NCBI GenBank assembly: GCA_050084985.1
Contig: JBITNC010000001.1
Coordinates: forward strand, 18,972,001 to 19,036,000
Direction: 5' to 3'
Source of the DNA: Nageia nagi
Taxonomy: Eukaryota; Pinophyta
DNA length: 64,000 nucleotides
Within the stretch, counting starts at the first letter, position 1. Each line of letters opens with the position of its first letter. The notes beneath the pieces were generated by a model, which saw only the letters and a list, made by a program, of their open reading frames with translations, searched no databases and had not been told where the DNA came from. Of this stretch, positions 35,593 through 45,954 are shown in pieces. The position numbers were made by a program, and so were the translations under genes.

Positions 35593-36239
35593 ATGGATAC
35601 TCCTTCCGAGTATGGAATTGAGGTGTAGGTTAGAATAGAAATACACTTACTAAATACTATATCTTTTGAAATTTTGCAATATAGATTTTTGGATCTTGTA
35701 TAAAAAACTATTATTATATAAATTTACCTTTAACCAAAAAAATAGTTTGTCATAAAGGTAAACCATGTGAAAATAGATGCACATTTATTGTTCAATTATC
35801 ATGTAATGTACCTAGTCAATTGCACTAGGTATTAATAAATAATATGTATGTGATTAAAAATTCTACTTTACATCTTTGCATTTGCTTAATAATTCTTGAT
35901 TTCCTATACTACATATGTATTTTAAAGAAGAAACTTATTGCTTCACACAAAAGTAAAAATTAAAAAATGTTGTGAAAATTAACATTGATAACATATGGAA
36001 TAATTTGCAGTAATATATATTTGCTTATTCTACCTACCTAAAATTACATTACAATAAAAAAATCCATTAAGGAAAAAATAAAAGTAAATATATATAAATT
36101 ATTGAATGCATGAAATAGAACTAATACACCTTTAATCAATTCACAGAACTTTGTAGCATACTAACATAAATTTAAATGTAAGTAGATTATGAAGGAATTT
36201 AAAATTCTTCTCTTAAAATTAGTAGGTATATAAGGAATA
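35593..36239. other. Intergenic, nothing recognised
   Basis: AT-rich sequence without coding signal or repeats. Confidence 0.4.
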
Positions 36240-36242
36240 TGT

Positions 36243-37356
36243 CACTACTATATTTTAGCAATTTTTCATAACACCATGCATCAATCCATAATATTATTTA
36301 AAAAAAATGGTACAAATCATGATGCATTAGTTGAAACTAAGGGTACTGTCAAATAAAGCATCATTATTTGCATCAACTAAAATGTCATGCACTACATTGT
36401 ATATTGATGTTTTTAGCATCAAATATTTGATGTTATAGAAAGAAGTATAAAGCTTCATTTATAGTGTCAAAATAATAGGATGCAGGGATGATGAAGATTT
36501 ATTATTTGCATCATTCATATTATCAAATAGTTTGTGTGTCTTCTCTACACTTCCATATTTTGCATATATGTCGACCACAACATACAATAAAAATATAATT
36601 ATAAAAGAGTATTTTATGTATGTATATACTTTTACAAATATCTCAATTTGGTGCATGCTTTGAGGATGCTAGGAAAGGTGAATTTATTTGATTGGACTAC
36701 TGCTAGTGTTTATTACATTTGGTGAAATATTTTTAATGCCTATTGAGGAAAGCCATGTATTTAGTAACTTGAAACTATCATATTCCATGAGAATATGTGT
36801 TATTCAATCATACAGTTAAAAAATTCATGGGATTCTATCAAACTTTGTGAGTGTATACCAAACTCCATAGGTAGGTGGCTAAAATATGCAATGCACATTT
36901 TGCTTATTACAAAATATATATGCATACTACTCTCTATGTTCTTCAACATGTCTTCAAATCCTACAGACTAGCATTGCCAAAAATGAAATTACAAAGGGTA
37001 AGCTCCTTTATTCACTCATCAATGGCATCATTCTCACCATTAAAAATTGACCATTGATCAAGGGAATACATCGACGATAGATAGCATATCATGTCATGAT
37101 TCATGTGCATGATCCATTCCTTTTTTCTATTCTACATATCACTTGATACATTATTTAATGTAATCTATACATCAATAAAAATATCAATTGATATGTAAAC
37201 TAATGCATCAACAAATACATCAACCAATGTATCAAAAAAATTGGTTTTATATAGATTGATATAGACATGCCAAACAATGATGCATCTTGCATCATGGCAT
37301 CAAAATGCAATTTTATGATATATGGTATGATGCAAATTTGCTAAAATGTAGTAGTG
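36243..37356 (-). mobile_element. CACTA-like non-autonomous element carrying a PPR fragment
   Basis: Terminal inverted repeats of about 41 bp: left starts CACTACTATATTTTAGCAA (36243), right, read on the other strand, CACTACTACATTTTAGCAA (37356); 33 of 41 positions agree by eye. A 3-bp duplication TGT flanks it (36240-36242, 37357-37359). CACTA ends and 3-bp duplications are the hallmark of the CACTA superfamily. GATGCA/TGCATC motifs cluster near both ends, like CACTA subterminal repeats. No transposase is present; the interior holds a PPR gene fragment. Confidence 0.75.
36459..36700 (-). pseudogene. Pentatricopeptide repeat (PPR) protein fragment
   Basis: PPR proteins bind organelle RNA. The minus strand reads NKFTFPSILKACTKL (about 36700-36650), then after a frameshift KVYTYIKYSF and VVVDIYAKYGSVEKTHKLFD (36630-36510), the classic FTFPS.LKAC...L and LVDMYAKCGS.E.A.KLFD of PLS-type PPR genes. 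About 1.5 repeats only. It lies inside the CACTA-like element 36243-37356. Confidence 0.85.
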
Positions 37357-37359
37357 TGT

Positions 37360-38508
37360 CATAATAAAAATGCTAAAATATACAATAAATGATACTATAG
37401 TTGAACTAACAAAGCTCATGATGAAACACCATGAGCAAATTGCCATTGACTTTTCCTAATTTGTTAAACTATGCTATTTTTTACCATAAATATTTTAATA
37501 TTTTTTAAAAATTTAATATATTTAAATTCATGATTTAAATATTTAAAATAAATTTATATTATTTTAAATTTAATATTAATAATCAAACCCTCAAAATTCA
37601 AAATAATTATAATGATCAAATACATTTTAAAAGAAAATATTGTAATCATTATAATATTTCTTAATCTAAAAAAATATACTTAGTATAAATATTTATAATA
37701 ATATTTATACATCAAAAATTCATCTTTAGCAAAAGCTACAAATTTAATGTCATTAGAAGCAAACTAAATCTACTTCCTCTACTCACAACATACAGGTAAA
37801 ATAATTTCCATCAAACACTATTGCTCCACAAGTTAGTGTTCTTCTCTATACTCCATTATGTCTAAAATATTGATAACTCTTCTATAAAAGATTTTTTTTC
37901 ATTATCTTTCTAATGATTTTTTTAATGAAAACTCAGTCATCACTCTTTAACCTAGTTGGTTTGGGTGGAAGATACTACTCATAATGAATACTCTAATTCA
38001 AGCCTTAAGAAAGCTTAAAGATACTCTACAACACCACTCTTTCACATAGGAAAGGTACTACAGAATGGGGCTCCCATCCACCCTAAAGAAGTATAAACTA
38101 AAGGCAAGATTAAAAACTTCTCCAACTATAAGCTAAGGCTACTTTACCCTCATTAAAAGGAATCCACTTACCACACATTGATATCTAATAAAATTCATAG
38201 TATTTATGGGTTATTTTCTTTGTTGCCTTTGCTAATAATAGTGAAAACTTACTTAACAAAGGTACCCATAACACCAAATACCATGTTTAAAGAGCATGCA
38301 TTAATTTTGAGTCCTAAGTTTTAAATCATATATATAATTCACATTGCACTTAATCATAGAGAGCATGAGGGAAAAAATAAATAAATGAAATAAAGATAAT
38401 TGTTGGTATATTACAAATGAAAATACCATAACAATATTATTTCATATTTCCACATTAAAATATCATCTCATATCACATTACAGTAAACCAAATAACAATT
38501 CTAAAAAT
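37360..38508. other. Intergenic, nothing recognised
   Basis: AT-rich. The part 37740-38170 is slightly less AT-rich but no domain could be read in any frame. Confidence 0.4.
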
Positions 38509-38513
38509 AAATA

Positions 38514-39367
38514 TGTTAACATATAAAAATGAATTTATGTTTTTAAATCAATAAATTAATGAAATATGCTTGGCCTAAATATATGTCTTGAATGTATTAA
38601 AGTGATAATATCAATGTTTGTCTTGAATATGAATTTTGTAATGATTATCTTGAATATTGCATGGATTATCTTGAATATTGCATGAATTATCTTGTTTATT
38701 GGTGTGTTTATCTTGAATATTGTGAATTAGCCTTATTTATGTAGATGCATGCCGACCCATGGGTTGTATTATCTATTATCTATATAAATAAGGGATCTAA
38801 TAGTAAGTCCACATAACAAGGATACTCACGATCCCGCGTATGGTCTTGTAAGTGGCAACCCCTTAAGGTATCCCTTGGTACCGCCTACAAGGCTATGGTT
38901 TGTGTGCTTCCTTTCATGAGCTATCCTAACATCCATGATCTATTTTGATATCACACTACTATCTGAGACATCCATATTGAAGTTCTGGACTTGATCAAGA
39001 AGTTAAGAATCATCAAATGAAGGCTATCGGTGCTCCTTTATGAACCAAAGAACATCATTGGTGCTCTTATATCACTGAAATGGACCACCTATGGTCCTCT
39101 TTTTGCATATTCATAGGTCACTACATTGTTGGAAAGGCAGCTCATTATCTGTACATCGTCAATATCTTCATCTTTCATTGTTAGGTACCTTTCGTGAGGT
39201 AAGTACATAAATTACAATCTTGATTGGTACAATTACATTTCTGAATTGGTTATTTTGTTTATTGCTATTTAGAATAAATTGTTATCCATAGCTCAAATAT
39301 AGATAATATTGAGTTTGTAGATATTTTCCTATTTATTTATTTGCATGCTCAATTTTATTTGTAAACA
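38514..39367 (+). repeat. 5' LTR of G3
   Basis: 854 bp. A TATA box TATATAAATA lies at 38781-38790. It is free of substitutions against the 3' LTR up to 38823, then differs at about 45 positions in the remaining 544 bp. Confidence 0.95.
38781..38790 (+). promoter_or_regulatory. LTR TATA box of G3
   Basis: TATATAAATA, the likely core promoter for the element transcript. A 17-bp deletion removes it from the 3' LTR (near 46224). Confidence 0.6.
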
Positions 39368-39369
39368 TT

Positions 39370-39383
39370 TGGTGAACCTGATG
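39370..39383 (+). promoter_or_regulatory. Primer-binding-like site of G3
   Basis: TGGTGAACCTGATG, two bases after the LTR end. Shared start TGGTGAAC with G1 and G2. Confidence 0.65.
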
Positions 39384-39389
39384 TGAAAC

Positions 39390-41425
39390 ATGCTTTCTAA
39401 TTTAAAAATGAACAAAGATATAGATGAATTTTTAGATTATCCTTCATTAACTCAATCATCACCTAAAAGGAAAAGAAAAACATGGAAAGGAACAGAGCCA
39501 ACTAGGAAAAGTGCTAGACTAAATAAGGAAAGTGCTCCTTGGATTATTAAAGATAAACTTTCGGATGAGGAATCCTATCATGGTGATTCTGAAGACAATG
39601 ATAGTTCTGATGGTGAAACCCTAGAAAATATCAGCCCAATGTTCGAAAAGGATTTGTTAATAACCCTATACCGACCTAATAGATTCAATAGCTAGAACCT
39701 TACCAAGGAAAAACTTAGGTTAGTGCAACAATTTATGAAAGATTTTGGGATGTTCTACAAATTTACTACAGACACTAGTACAGCATATTCTTTTCACTAT
39801 TTATGGAAATTCAAAACTACAAATAATCTCACATCAATCATTAGAGCATCTTTTATCAAACCAACTATGACTATTATAGAAGATCATGAAAAATTTTATG
39901 TGCCATGCTTTAACCAACAAACTTCCACTCCTAGGGATATTAAAACAAATATGTGTGAGTCTATGTCATCTCTAACCCTTGTTGAATGTGTTAGAAATCA
40001 TGAAGCAATAATGCAGGAAGAAATGAATAATGAATATTCAGATGAAGAGGAAGTGATACATTTTGATGAAGAATTAGATGATGAGTTAGAGACAGAACTT
40101 GAAACAGACTCTATAGCACAGAGATTGGTTGATGCTTATCCCTATTGTTCATATCGAGAGAAAGAGATTAAAGAAGTGGAAGTAAGAAGGGTTATCAGCA
40201 TAGGATCTTATCAGAAATCACAATCATGCACAAAAGAGATCATCATAAGAGAATTAGAAATGTAGCTAGTACAAGAATGGAGGGAACAGAATTTAAGATT
40301 CACCCTAGGAACATCAGATCATGAGAAAGAAGAAGAGATAGAAGGGTGTAAAACCCCATAAGAGAAGTTAGATCAGGATGACATAGAAAAACAAAGGTAA
40401 AAAGAAATAGCAGAACAAAGAATGGCCCAGCTTCAAGCAATGGCCGAGCAGCTCAAAAATTTAACATTATTACATGATGAAAAAGCAAATAAATATCTAG
40501 TAGAAAATCATCCTCTTTGCATAAGAATCAGAAGAAGAACATGGGAAGGAGAAGACATCGAATTCAGCAAGTATGATGGTATAAGTGATCCAAGGATGCA
40601 CATCACAATTTTCGAAGAGGCAGAATGTAGACATCTTCATGATGAGGATATGTTAGCTAGGTTATTTTAGCTCAGTCTAGGGGAAGAAGCTTTAGAATGG
40701 TTTTATGACTTAAAGGACCAAAGTATTACTAGCTATAGATAGTTAAAATAGGAATTCTTGGATCAGTATCAGCACAGCATAAAGAAAAAATTTGCTATCA
40801 TGGATTTGGCTAGAATGAGACAAGGGAAGAGCCAATCATTTAAAGAGTTTGTAGCAGCTTGGAAAAAAGTGGCTACGTACATAGTGTTAAGTGAAAAAGA
40901 GTTGAAACAAATGTTGATAAAGTCACTAAGAGATGAGGTAATGCTCGAATTTTTCAATTATCTAGAACAACCCCTCATATAAATGATCTTATCCATGATT
41001 CGAAAAGAGAGACACTTGATGAAAATTGGTTTATGGGGGCATAAGAAAGATGAAAAACCAGTACCAGCCAAAGTGATAGCTACAGTTGCAGCAAACAAAG
41101 AGTCACAAGAACTCACAAAACAAAGGACCCCTAGAGTATATGCTAAAGTTACTGAAGACCATGATGAGTTGTTGCAGTCATTGGTGCAAAGAGGTTTGAT
41201 CCAGTTACCACCAGTAAATAAAAGAAACACAAGAACTATAGGAGGATTTTGTAGATATCACAGGGTCATGGCCATAAAACATGTGAATGTCAAAAATTCA
41301 GAGATATTATTCAAGATTTAGTAGATAAGAAGGCTATCTCATTCAATAAGCTAGAAGAAAAGAGAAAGGCTCCAGTACACACATATAATGAAAAGTTGGG
41401 GATATATAAGAACCCCATGCCGTAG
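39390..41425 (+). pseudogene. gag of G3
   Basis: Start ATG at 39390, 23 bp after the LTR. One frame carries most of the protein, broken by about nine TAG or TAA stops. Order: basic then acidic N-terminal region (SPKRKRKTWKG, SEDNDSSDGE), a second acidic stretch (EEVIHFDEELDDELETELE, about 40050), coiled-coil QLQAMAEQLKNLTLL (40425), capsid domain with FSKYDGISDPRMHI, DEDMLARLF, LGEEALEWFYDL (40563-40715) and ARMRQGKSQSFKEFVAAWKK (40810-40870), and finally FCRYHRVM and, after a one-base shift near 41262, GHKTCECQKFRDIIQDL (to about 41310). The Cys/His motif is the nucleic-acid-binding end of gag. No protease follows. Confidence 0.9.
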
Positions 41426-41929
41426 CATATTATCGGAATACTATTTGCCTAGGGGCACATGACAAAAGGAATCAAGATATTAGAAAGACAGTCAGAGGGA
41501 CAACAAAATGAGGCTAGCACCAGTGGGAGCTCTAGGCCCTCTAGAGGTATCATTTGGTAGATCAATATAAAAAAAAAAAAGAGAAGAGAGAGAAGCTAAC
41601 AGTCAGTTCAGGTCACTAACGGACGTCATGGTGAAGAAATTGGGGGGCTTCATCATGTCATAATAGGAGCATTGGCATTGTATTTTGTGCAATAGGACCA
41701 CCAGTGGTCCTCTTTTAGCAAAAAAATAGGAGAAAGTAAAAGGTACCAACTACTCTCGCAGTGTAAGAAGTCAGAATTTCAGGTTGTGTCATTGGCATTC
41801 ATTCTCAGGAATTACGGAACATCAAATTCATTCATCACAAGCACATGCACAAGAACAAATCAAGTACCAAAATTTGTGTTTCATATATATATCATGATCA
41901 AAATGTTTTTGTTTACAATACAACTGGAT
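41426..41929 (+). other. Spacer between gag and antisense PMD gene of G3
   Basis: No open coding signal. Contains one palindrome AGGACCACCAGTGGTCCT (41694-41711) and an A-rich run at 41571-41590. Confidence 0.5.
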
Positions 41930-42233
41930 GAGATCACCTAGAATCTCCTACTAGAGCCCCCTCCCCCTACACTAGAGCTAGTAGCCTTGCTAGATGTGCC
42001 ACCCCCACACTGTGCCTTGTACTTCTCTATGCATGCCTTCTCCTCACTGATCTATCTCTCAGCCTAGCGAAGCTACTCATAGAGGGCCTTGATCTCCTTG
42101 TTGGCTTCTTGTAGGTCCTGATAGATCCTAGTATAATCTCCTCCTCTGAATCGTAGATGACCCTGTAGCTCTCTAATCTCCTCATCCTTCTGACTGATTT
42201 GACCATGTAGCCTAGCCATCTCAACCTCAGGAT

Positions 42234-42322
42234 CTGTGACATAGCATAAATATATCATGTTAATCCTTGGCATATCATAAAAAGTAGAAAATCAAAGCAA
42301 AGAAAAAGAGAAAATAGGTTAC
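42234..42322 (-). other. Intron 2 of the antisense PMD gene
   Basis: 89 bp. Minus-strand donor GATG|GTAACC at 42322 and acceptor GTCACAG|ATCC ending at 42234, with T-rich sequence between. Removal joins DYDEDDD to DPEVEMARL without changing frame. Confidence 0.75.
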
Positions 42323-43746
42323 CATCATCATCCTCATCGTAGTCTTCCTCCTCCCAATCTATATCCATTTCATACTCAGGTTCATACTCATCCTGGTCTA
42401 GATCAGTCTCCTCATTATCGTCATGACCTACATCTAGAGATGTGTCACAAGCATTTGTCAGGCTACTCTCTCCTCCCCACCCTCCCGCTATGAAGGGAGC
42501 ATCCCATCCAGTCTGTATGTCCCCTATGTCTTCATCCTCCCATGCATAGTCACCTGAGTCGGTATCATGAATACCTATATGGTGAGGACAATGTTCCCTC
42601 CACTAGTCTAGGTAATCCACTGTATGGTTAAGTCCATCTATATCATCATCAGCCCCATAGTCAGAGTCCTCACTAGGGGACTCCCAATCTAAGTCCTAGT
42701 TAGGTACTAGCTCATAGTCCTCTGGGAGGTGCCTGCTACGGTAGTAGCGCACCACTATCCTGTAGTCATCTAGTATACCTTGCTGGAGGTTGAACTGATG
42801 GAGTACTCGCTCTAGCCTGTACGACTCCACTAGTGCCCTATGTGCCTATACGTATGTAGGGTGTCTCACCCATGCCATCTCCTATATGTCCTCCTCCCAA
42901 TCTGGTACACCTCCCTAATAGGGATGCAAGTATATCTACACCTCCTGTAGTAGGTCAAACTATACCCACCATCCCTCTAGGTCCATGCTAGGAAAATTTG
43001 GTCCCTCTATCATCGCCCACTGTTGCTAGGTGGGTACATCATCTGGCTAGTCTAGGGGCAACATCGTCGATCTAGAAATGATAATGTGATCATATGCCCA
43101 CACTGTAGTATCATAGAATGAGCTACCTATCTCCCCCCTCTCTCCACCTCTGCAAAGCCTGGAGGTCATGATAGAGTTGTGCTAGTATCATGGGGCACCA
43201 TGCATACCACTGCCTATGTGTCACCATGTCCTGTATGATAGGAACCATGCCCACAGGGAAGGTCTCACTACTCTTGTCTGGGTAGACAATAGCATCCAAA
43301 AGGTAGGTAATGAGGAGCCTCATCTGTAGGTCACCTCATGCTGGAGGATACTCTAACACATGTCTCACTAGGGACACACCCCTCTTCCTATGGTTTACTT
43401 CATCTGACCCCATTAGCCATGTAGCCCATACCTTTTCCTATTCCAGGCTAGGAATAGGAACCATGTTCACCAGCCTCCCCCTGATAGGAAGTCTAGTGAT
43501 CTTGTAGATATCCTCTAGTGTCACTGTGATCTCATCAGTCGGAAGGTGAAAGGTGTTGGAGTTTGGATCCCACCTCTCCATCAAAGCTATCAGCATATTG
43601 CAATCATGAAACACATAATCAGCAAATGCAAGGTAGCTAAAGGAAATGTCCTCCAGAATGCTTCGGGCTTTGTCAGTTTGTGGCCACTATTGGGTAGTGG
43701 TAAAGGTGGCACTCTTGCTGGATGGTCGCATAAGGTATGAATGATT

Positions 43747-44126
43747 CTGTAAGAAAAGAGTGATATAAAGCAAGTAAGTATTAGATATGAAACAAAATAG
43801 CAAAAAAAGTACTGGTAAAGAGGATCACCCATGGTCTAGACCATGTAAAAAGGACTGCCCACGGTCTAAACTAGGGTAGAAAGGACCGCCAATGGTCCTA
43901 TTTTTATGCACAAAGGTCAACCAAATTCGGGGTACAAGTTCGTACGGATGAGCATAGTACAACCATGATACCAAAAATTTGAAAAATAAAATGAAAAGGT
44001 AAAAATGATGGGCTAGGGTATTCAACAGGAAAACCCTATGGGCAATTTGGAAAACCAGTATGTAGGTAGCTAAAATCTGAAGATAAGCAAAAGCATTGCA
44101 AGGAAAAGGTGAGAGATGTAATGTAC
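43747..44126 (-). other. Intron 1 of the antisense PMD gene
   Basis: 380 bp. Donor CATCAG|GTACAT at 44126, acceptor TTCTTACAG|AATC ending at 43747. It contains three of the GGACC..GGTCC palindromes (43821-43899). Confidence 0.6.
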
Positions 44127-44250
44127 CTGATGACCTGTAGGAGAATCAGCCACCAAGGTAGCTCTGTGTCCATCTTGGCATGTGATTAGTAGGGCCATAG
44201 TGCATAGCATAGCAATACAAGAAATATCACCTAGTGATAGCGATAAAATC

Positions 44251-44671
44251 ACCAGCTAAACCTCTCTAACTCAGTCTCCCAAGCTGTAAGATACTCTCAG
44301 TTTTGAAAATGATAGTGTGACCAAATGAGGAAGGGTGGGGCCCCTTTTATAGAAAGGTTAGGGCACACACTTCAAGATAAATTTTGATTTGAGCATTTGG
44401 TGTACATGGACAAGCAACCAGGTATCAATCTAGAATCTAGGAGTGATTCGTAGGGCCTGATCTTCACAATTTTTGATGAATCCTCAAGAAAAGGACCGCC
44501 CGTGGTCTTAGATGAATACCACTAGCATTCTAAATCTACCAAAAAGGACCACTTGCATTCCTTTTTCTAGTAAATCAACTTATCCAAGTATCACAGACAT
44601 ATCATAGGTGCTTAACCAATGTCATATCCAGGATAATATTGCTTTGAATCTCATATTTGTAGGGTTGCATT
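44251..44671. other. Upstream region of the antisense PMD gene
   Basis: Would hold the PMD promoter if the gene is expressed. One palindrome at 44492-44508. No clear TATA box chosen. Confidence 0.4.
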
Positions 44672-44960
44672 ATCAACTTATCATGCCTCTTGGCGGAGTT
44701 TCAGCTCCCATTATCAGCTTATCATGTCTCTTGGTAGAGTCCCAACTCTTGTTATCAGCTTATCATGCCTATGGGTGGAGTTCCAGCTACCATTATCAGC
44801 TTATCATGTCTCTTGGTGGAGCCCCAGCTCCCGTTATTAGCTTATCATGCCTATGGGTGGAGTTCTAGCTCCCATTATTAGCTTATAATGTCTCTTGATG
44901 GAGTCCCAGCTCCTGTTATCAGCTTATCAAGCCTCTTGGTGGAGTTGCAGCTCCATCAGT
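44672..44960 (+). repeat. 41-bp tandem array, about 7 copies, in G3
   Basis: CTTATCATG recurs at 44677, 44718, 44759, 44800, 44841, 44882 and 44923, an exact 41-bp period. The unit contains CAGCTTATCATGYCTCTTGG and GGAGTYCCAGCTCC. Open frames over this region are a by-product of the repeat. Confidence 0.95.
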
Positions 44961-45450
44961 TTATCATTATTTTGTGGAGTTCGATTCTTATGCAACTGCA
45001 GCATACCTCTTGGTGCGAAGTCTTAGTTGTGTGGAACTTAGCTCTCCTCTATCAGCTTATCATGCCTCTTGGTGGAGTTTCAACTTCATTAGTTTATCAT
45101 TATTTTATGGAGTTTAGTTCTTATGCAACTATAGCATACCTCTTGGTGCGAAGTCTCAGTTGTGTGGAACTTAGCTCTCCTCTATCAGCTTATCATGCTT
45201 CTTGGTGGAGTTTCAGCTCCATTAGTTTATCATTATTTTATGAAGTTCGATTCTTATGCAACTGTAGCATACCTCTTGGTGCGAAGTCTCAGTTGTGTGG
45301 AACTTAGCTCTCCTCTATTAGCTTATTATGCTTCTTGGTGGAGTTTCAGCTCCATCAGTTTATCATTATTTTACGGAGTTTGGTTCTTATGCAGCTGTAG
45401 CATGCCTCTTGGTGAGAAGTTTTAGCTTCCATTGCAGTGTATGGAACTTA
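44940..45450 (+). repeat. 133-bp tandem array, about 3.8 copies, in G3
   Basis: CAGCTTAT of successive units at 45053, 45186 and 45319 gives a 133-bp period. Each unit begins with the 41-bp motif and adds about 92 bp (TTATCATTATTTT, CTTATGCAACTG, TTGGTGCGAAGTCT), so the array is a higher-order extension of the 41-bp one. Confidence 0.95.
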
Positions 45451-45459
45451 GCTCTCCCC

Positions 45460-45720
45460 TGTGTGTGGTCATGATTATCATGTCTTGTCTTGTGATGTGG
45501 TCATTTGTGTTGTCATGTGTTGTCATGTCTTGTTTTGTGATGTGGTCTTGTCAAGTTGTCGTTAGGTCATCATGTGTGTCATCATGGTTATCATGTCTCG
45601 TCTTATGATGTGGTCTTGTCAAGTCATCTATCAAGTCATTGTCATGTGTGTTGTCAGGTTTGTTGTCATGGGTCATCAGCATTGTGGCAAGATTATCAGA
45701 TTATCAGATATATTAGGCTA
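45460..45720 (+). repeat. Degenerate GTCATGTsTTGT repeats in G3
   Basis: Short repeated words such as TCATGTCTTGTCTTGTGATG and GTTGTCATGTGTTGTC, without a strict period. Confidence 0.7.
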
Positions 45721-45937
45721 TCACCTTCTACGATAAAATGCAAGGGGCAAGCATGCCCAAGGTAACATCAAAAGGAGTTTTCTCAACCCATATCTAGTAT
45801 TAATAAGCTTTGTCATGATGTTGTTTAAGTTTAGAATGGTTAGTGTTTATTATTGCTTATCAAATTGTTTGCTATGATATTGTGTTTTTACTTTGAATGC
45901 AAAATCTCAACTCACCTCATGTTTCTTTCGATTTCAC

Positions 45938-45954
45938 ATCCAAAGTGGGGCATC
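45938..45954 (+). promoter_or_regulatory. Polypurine tract of G3
   Basis: CCAAAGTGGGGCATC directly before the 3' LTR. Confidence 0.75.

Larger units (their letters stand above)
41930..44250 (-). pseudogene. Antisense plant mobile domain (PMD) gene of G3, three exons
   Basis: Minus strand. Exon 1 (about 44210-44127, MLCTMALLITCQDGHRATL), intron 44126-43747, exon 2 (43746-42323), intron 42322-42234, exon 3 (42233-about 41930). Exon 2 has the PMD core: LIALMERWDPNSNTFHLP, TDEITVTLEDIYKITRLPI (43610-43490) and YPDKSSETFPV, YAWCPMILAQLYHDLQAL (about 43280-43150), then a long acidic region (DIDWEEEDYDEDDDD). Exon 3 continues in phase as PEVEMARLHGQISQKDEE and forms a coiled coil to IKALYE. A few stops (for example after PIPSLE) and frame breaks show decay, but far fewer than in G1 or G2. 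It runs against gag and LTR transcription, so it must use its own promoter. Confidence 0.8.

Noticed and set aside
44672-45450. CRISPR-like array
   Set aside because: Units are contiguous tandem repeats without unique spacers, and the genome is eukaryotic.
44608-45765. Long open frames rich in Ser, Leu and Tyr
   Set aside because: They arise from the 41-bp and 133-bp tandem arrays of G3 and lack independent coding evidence.
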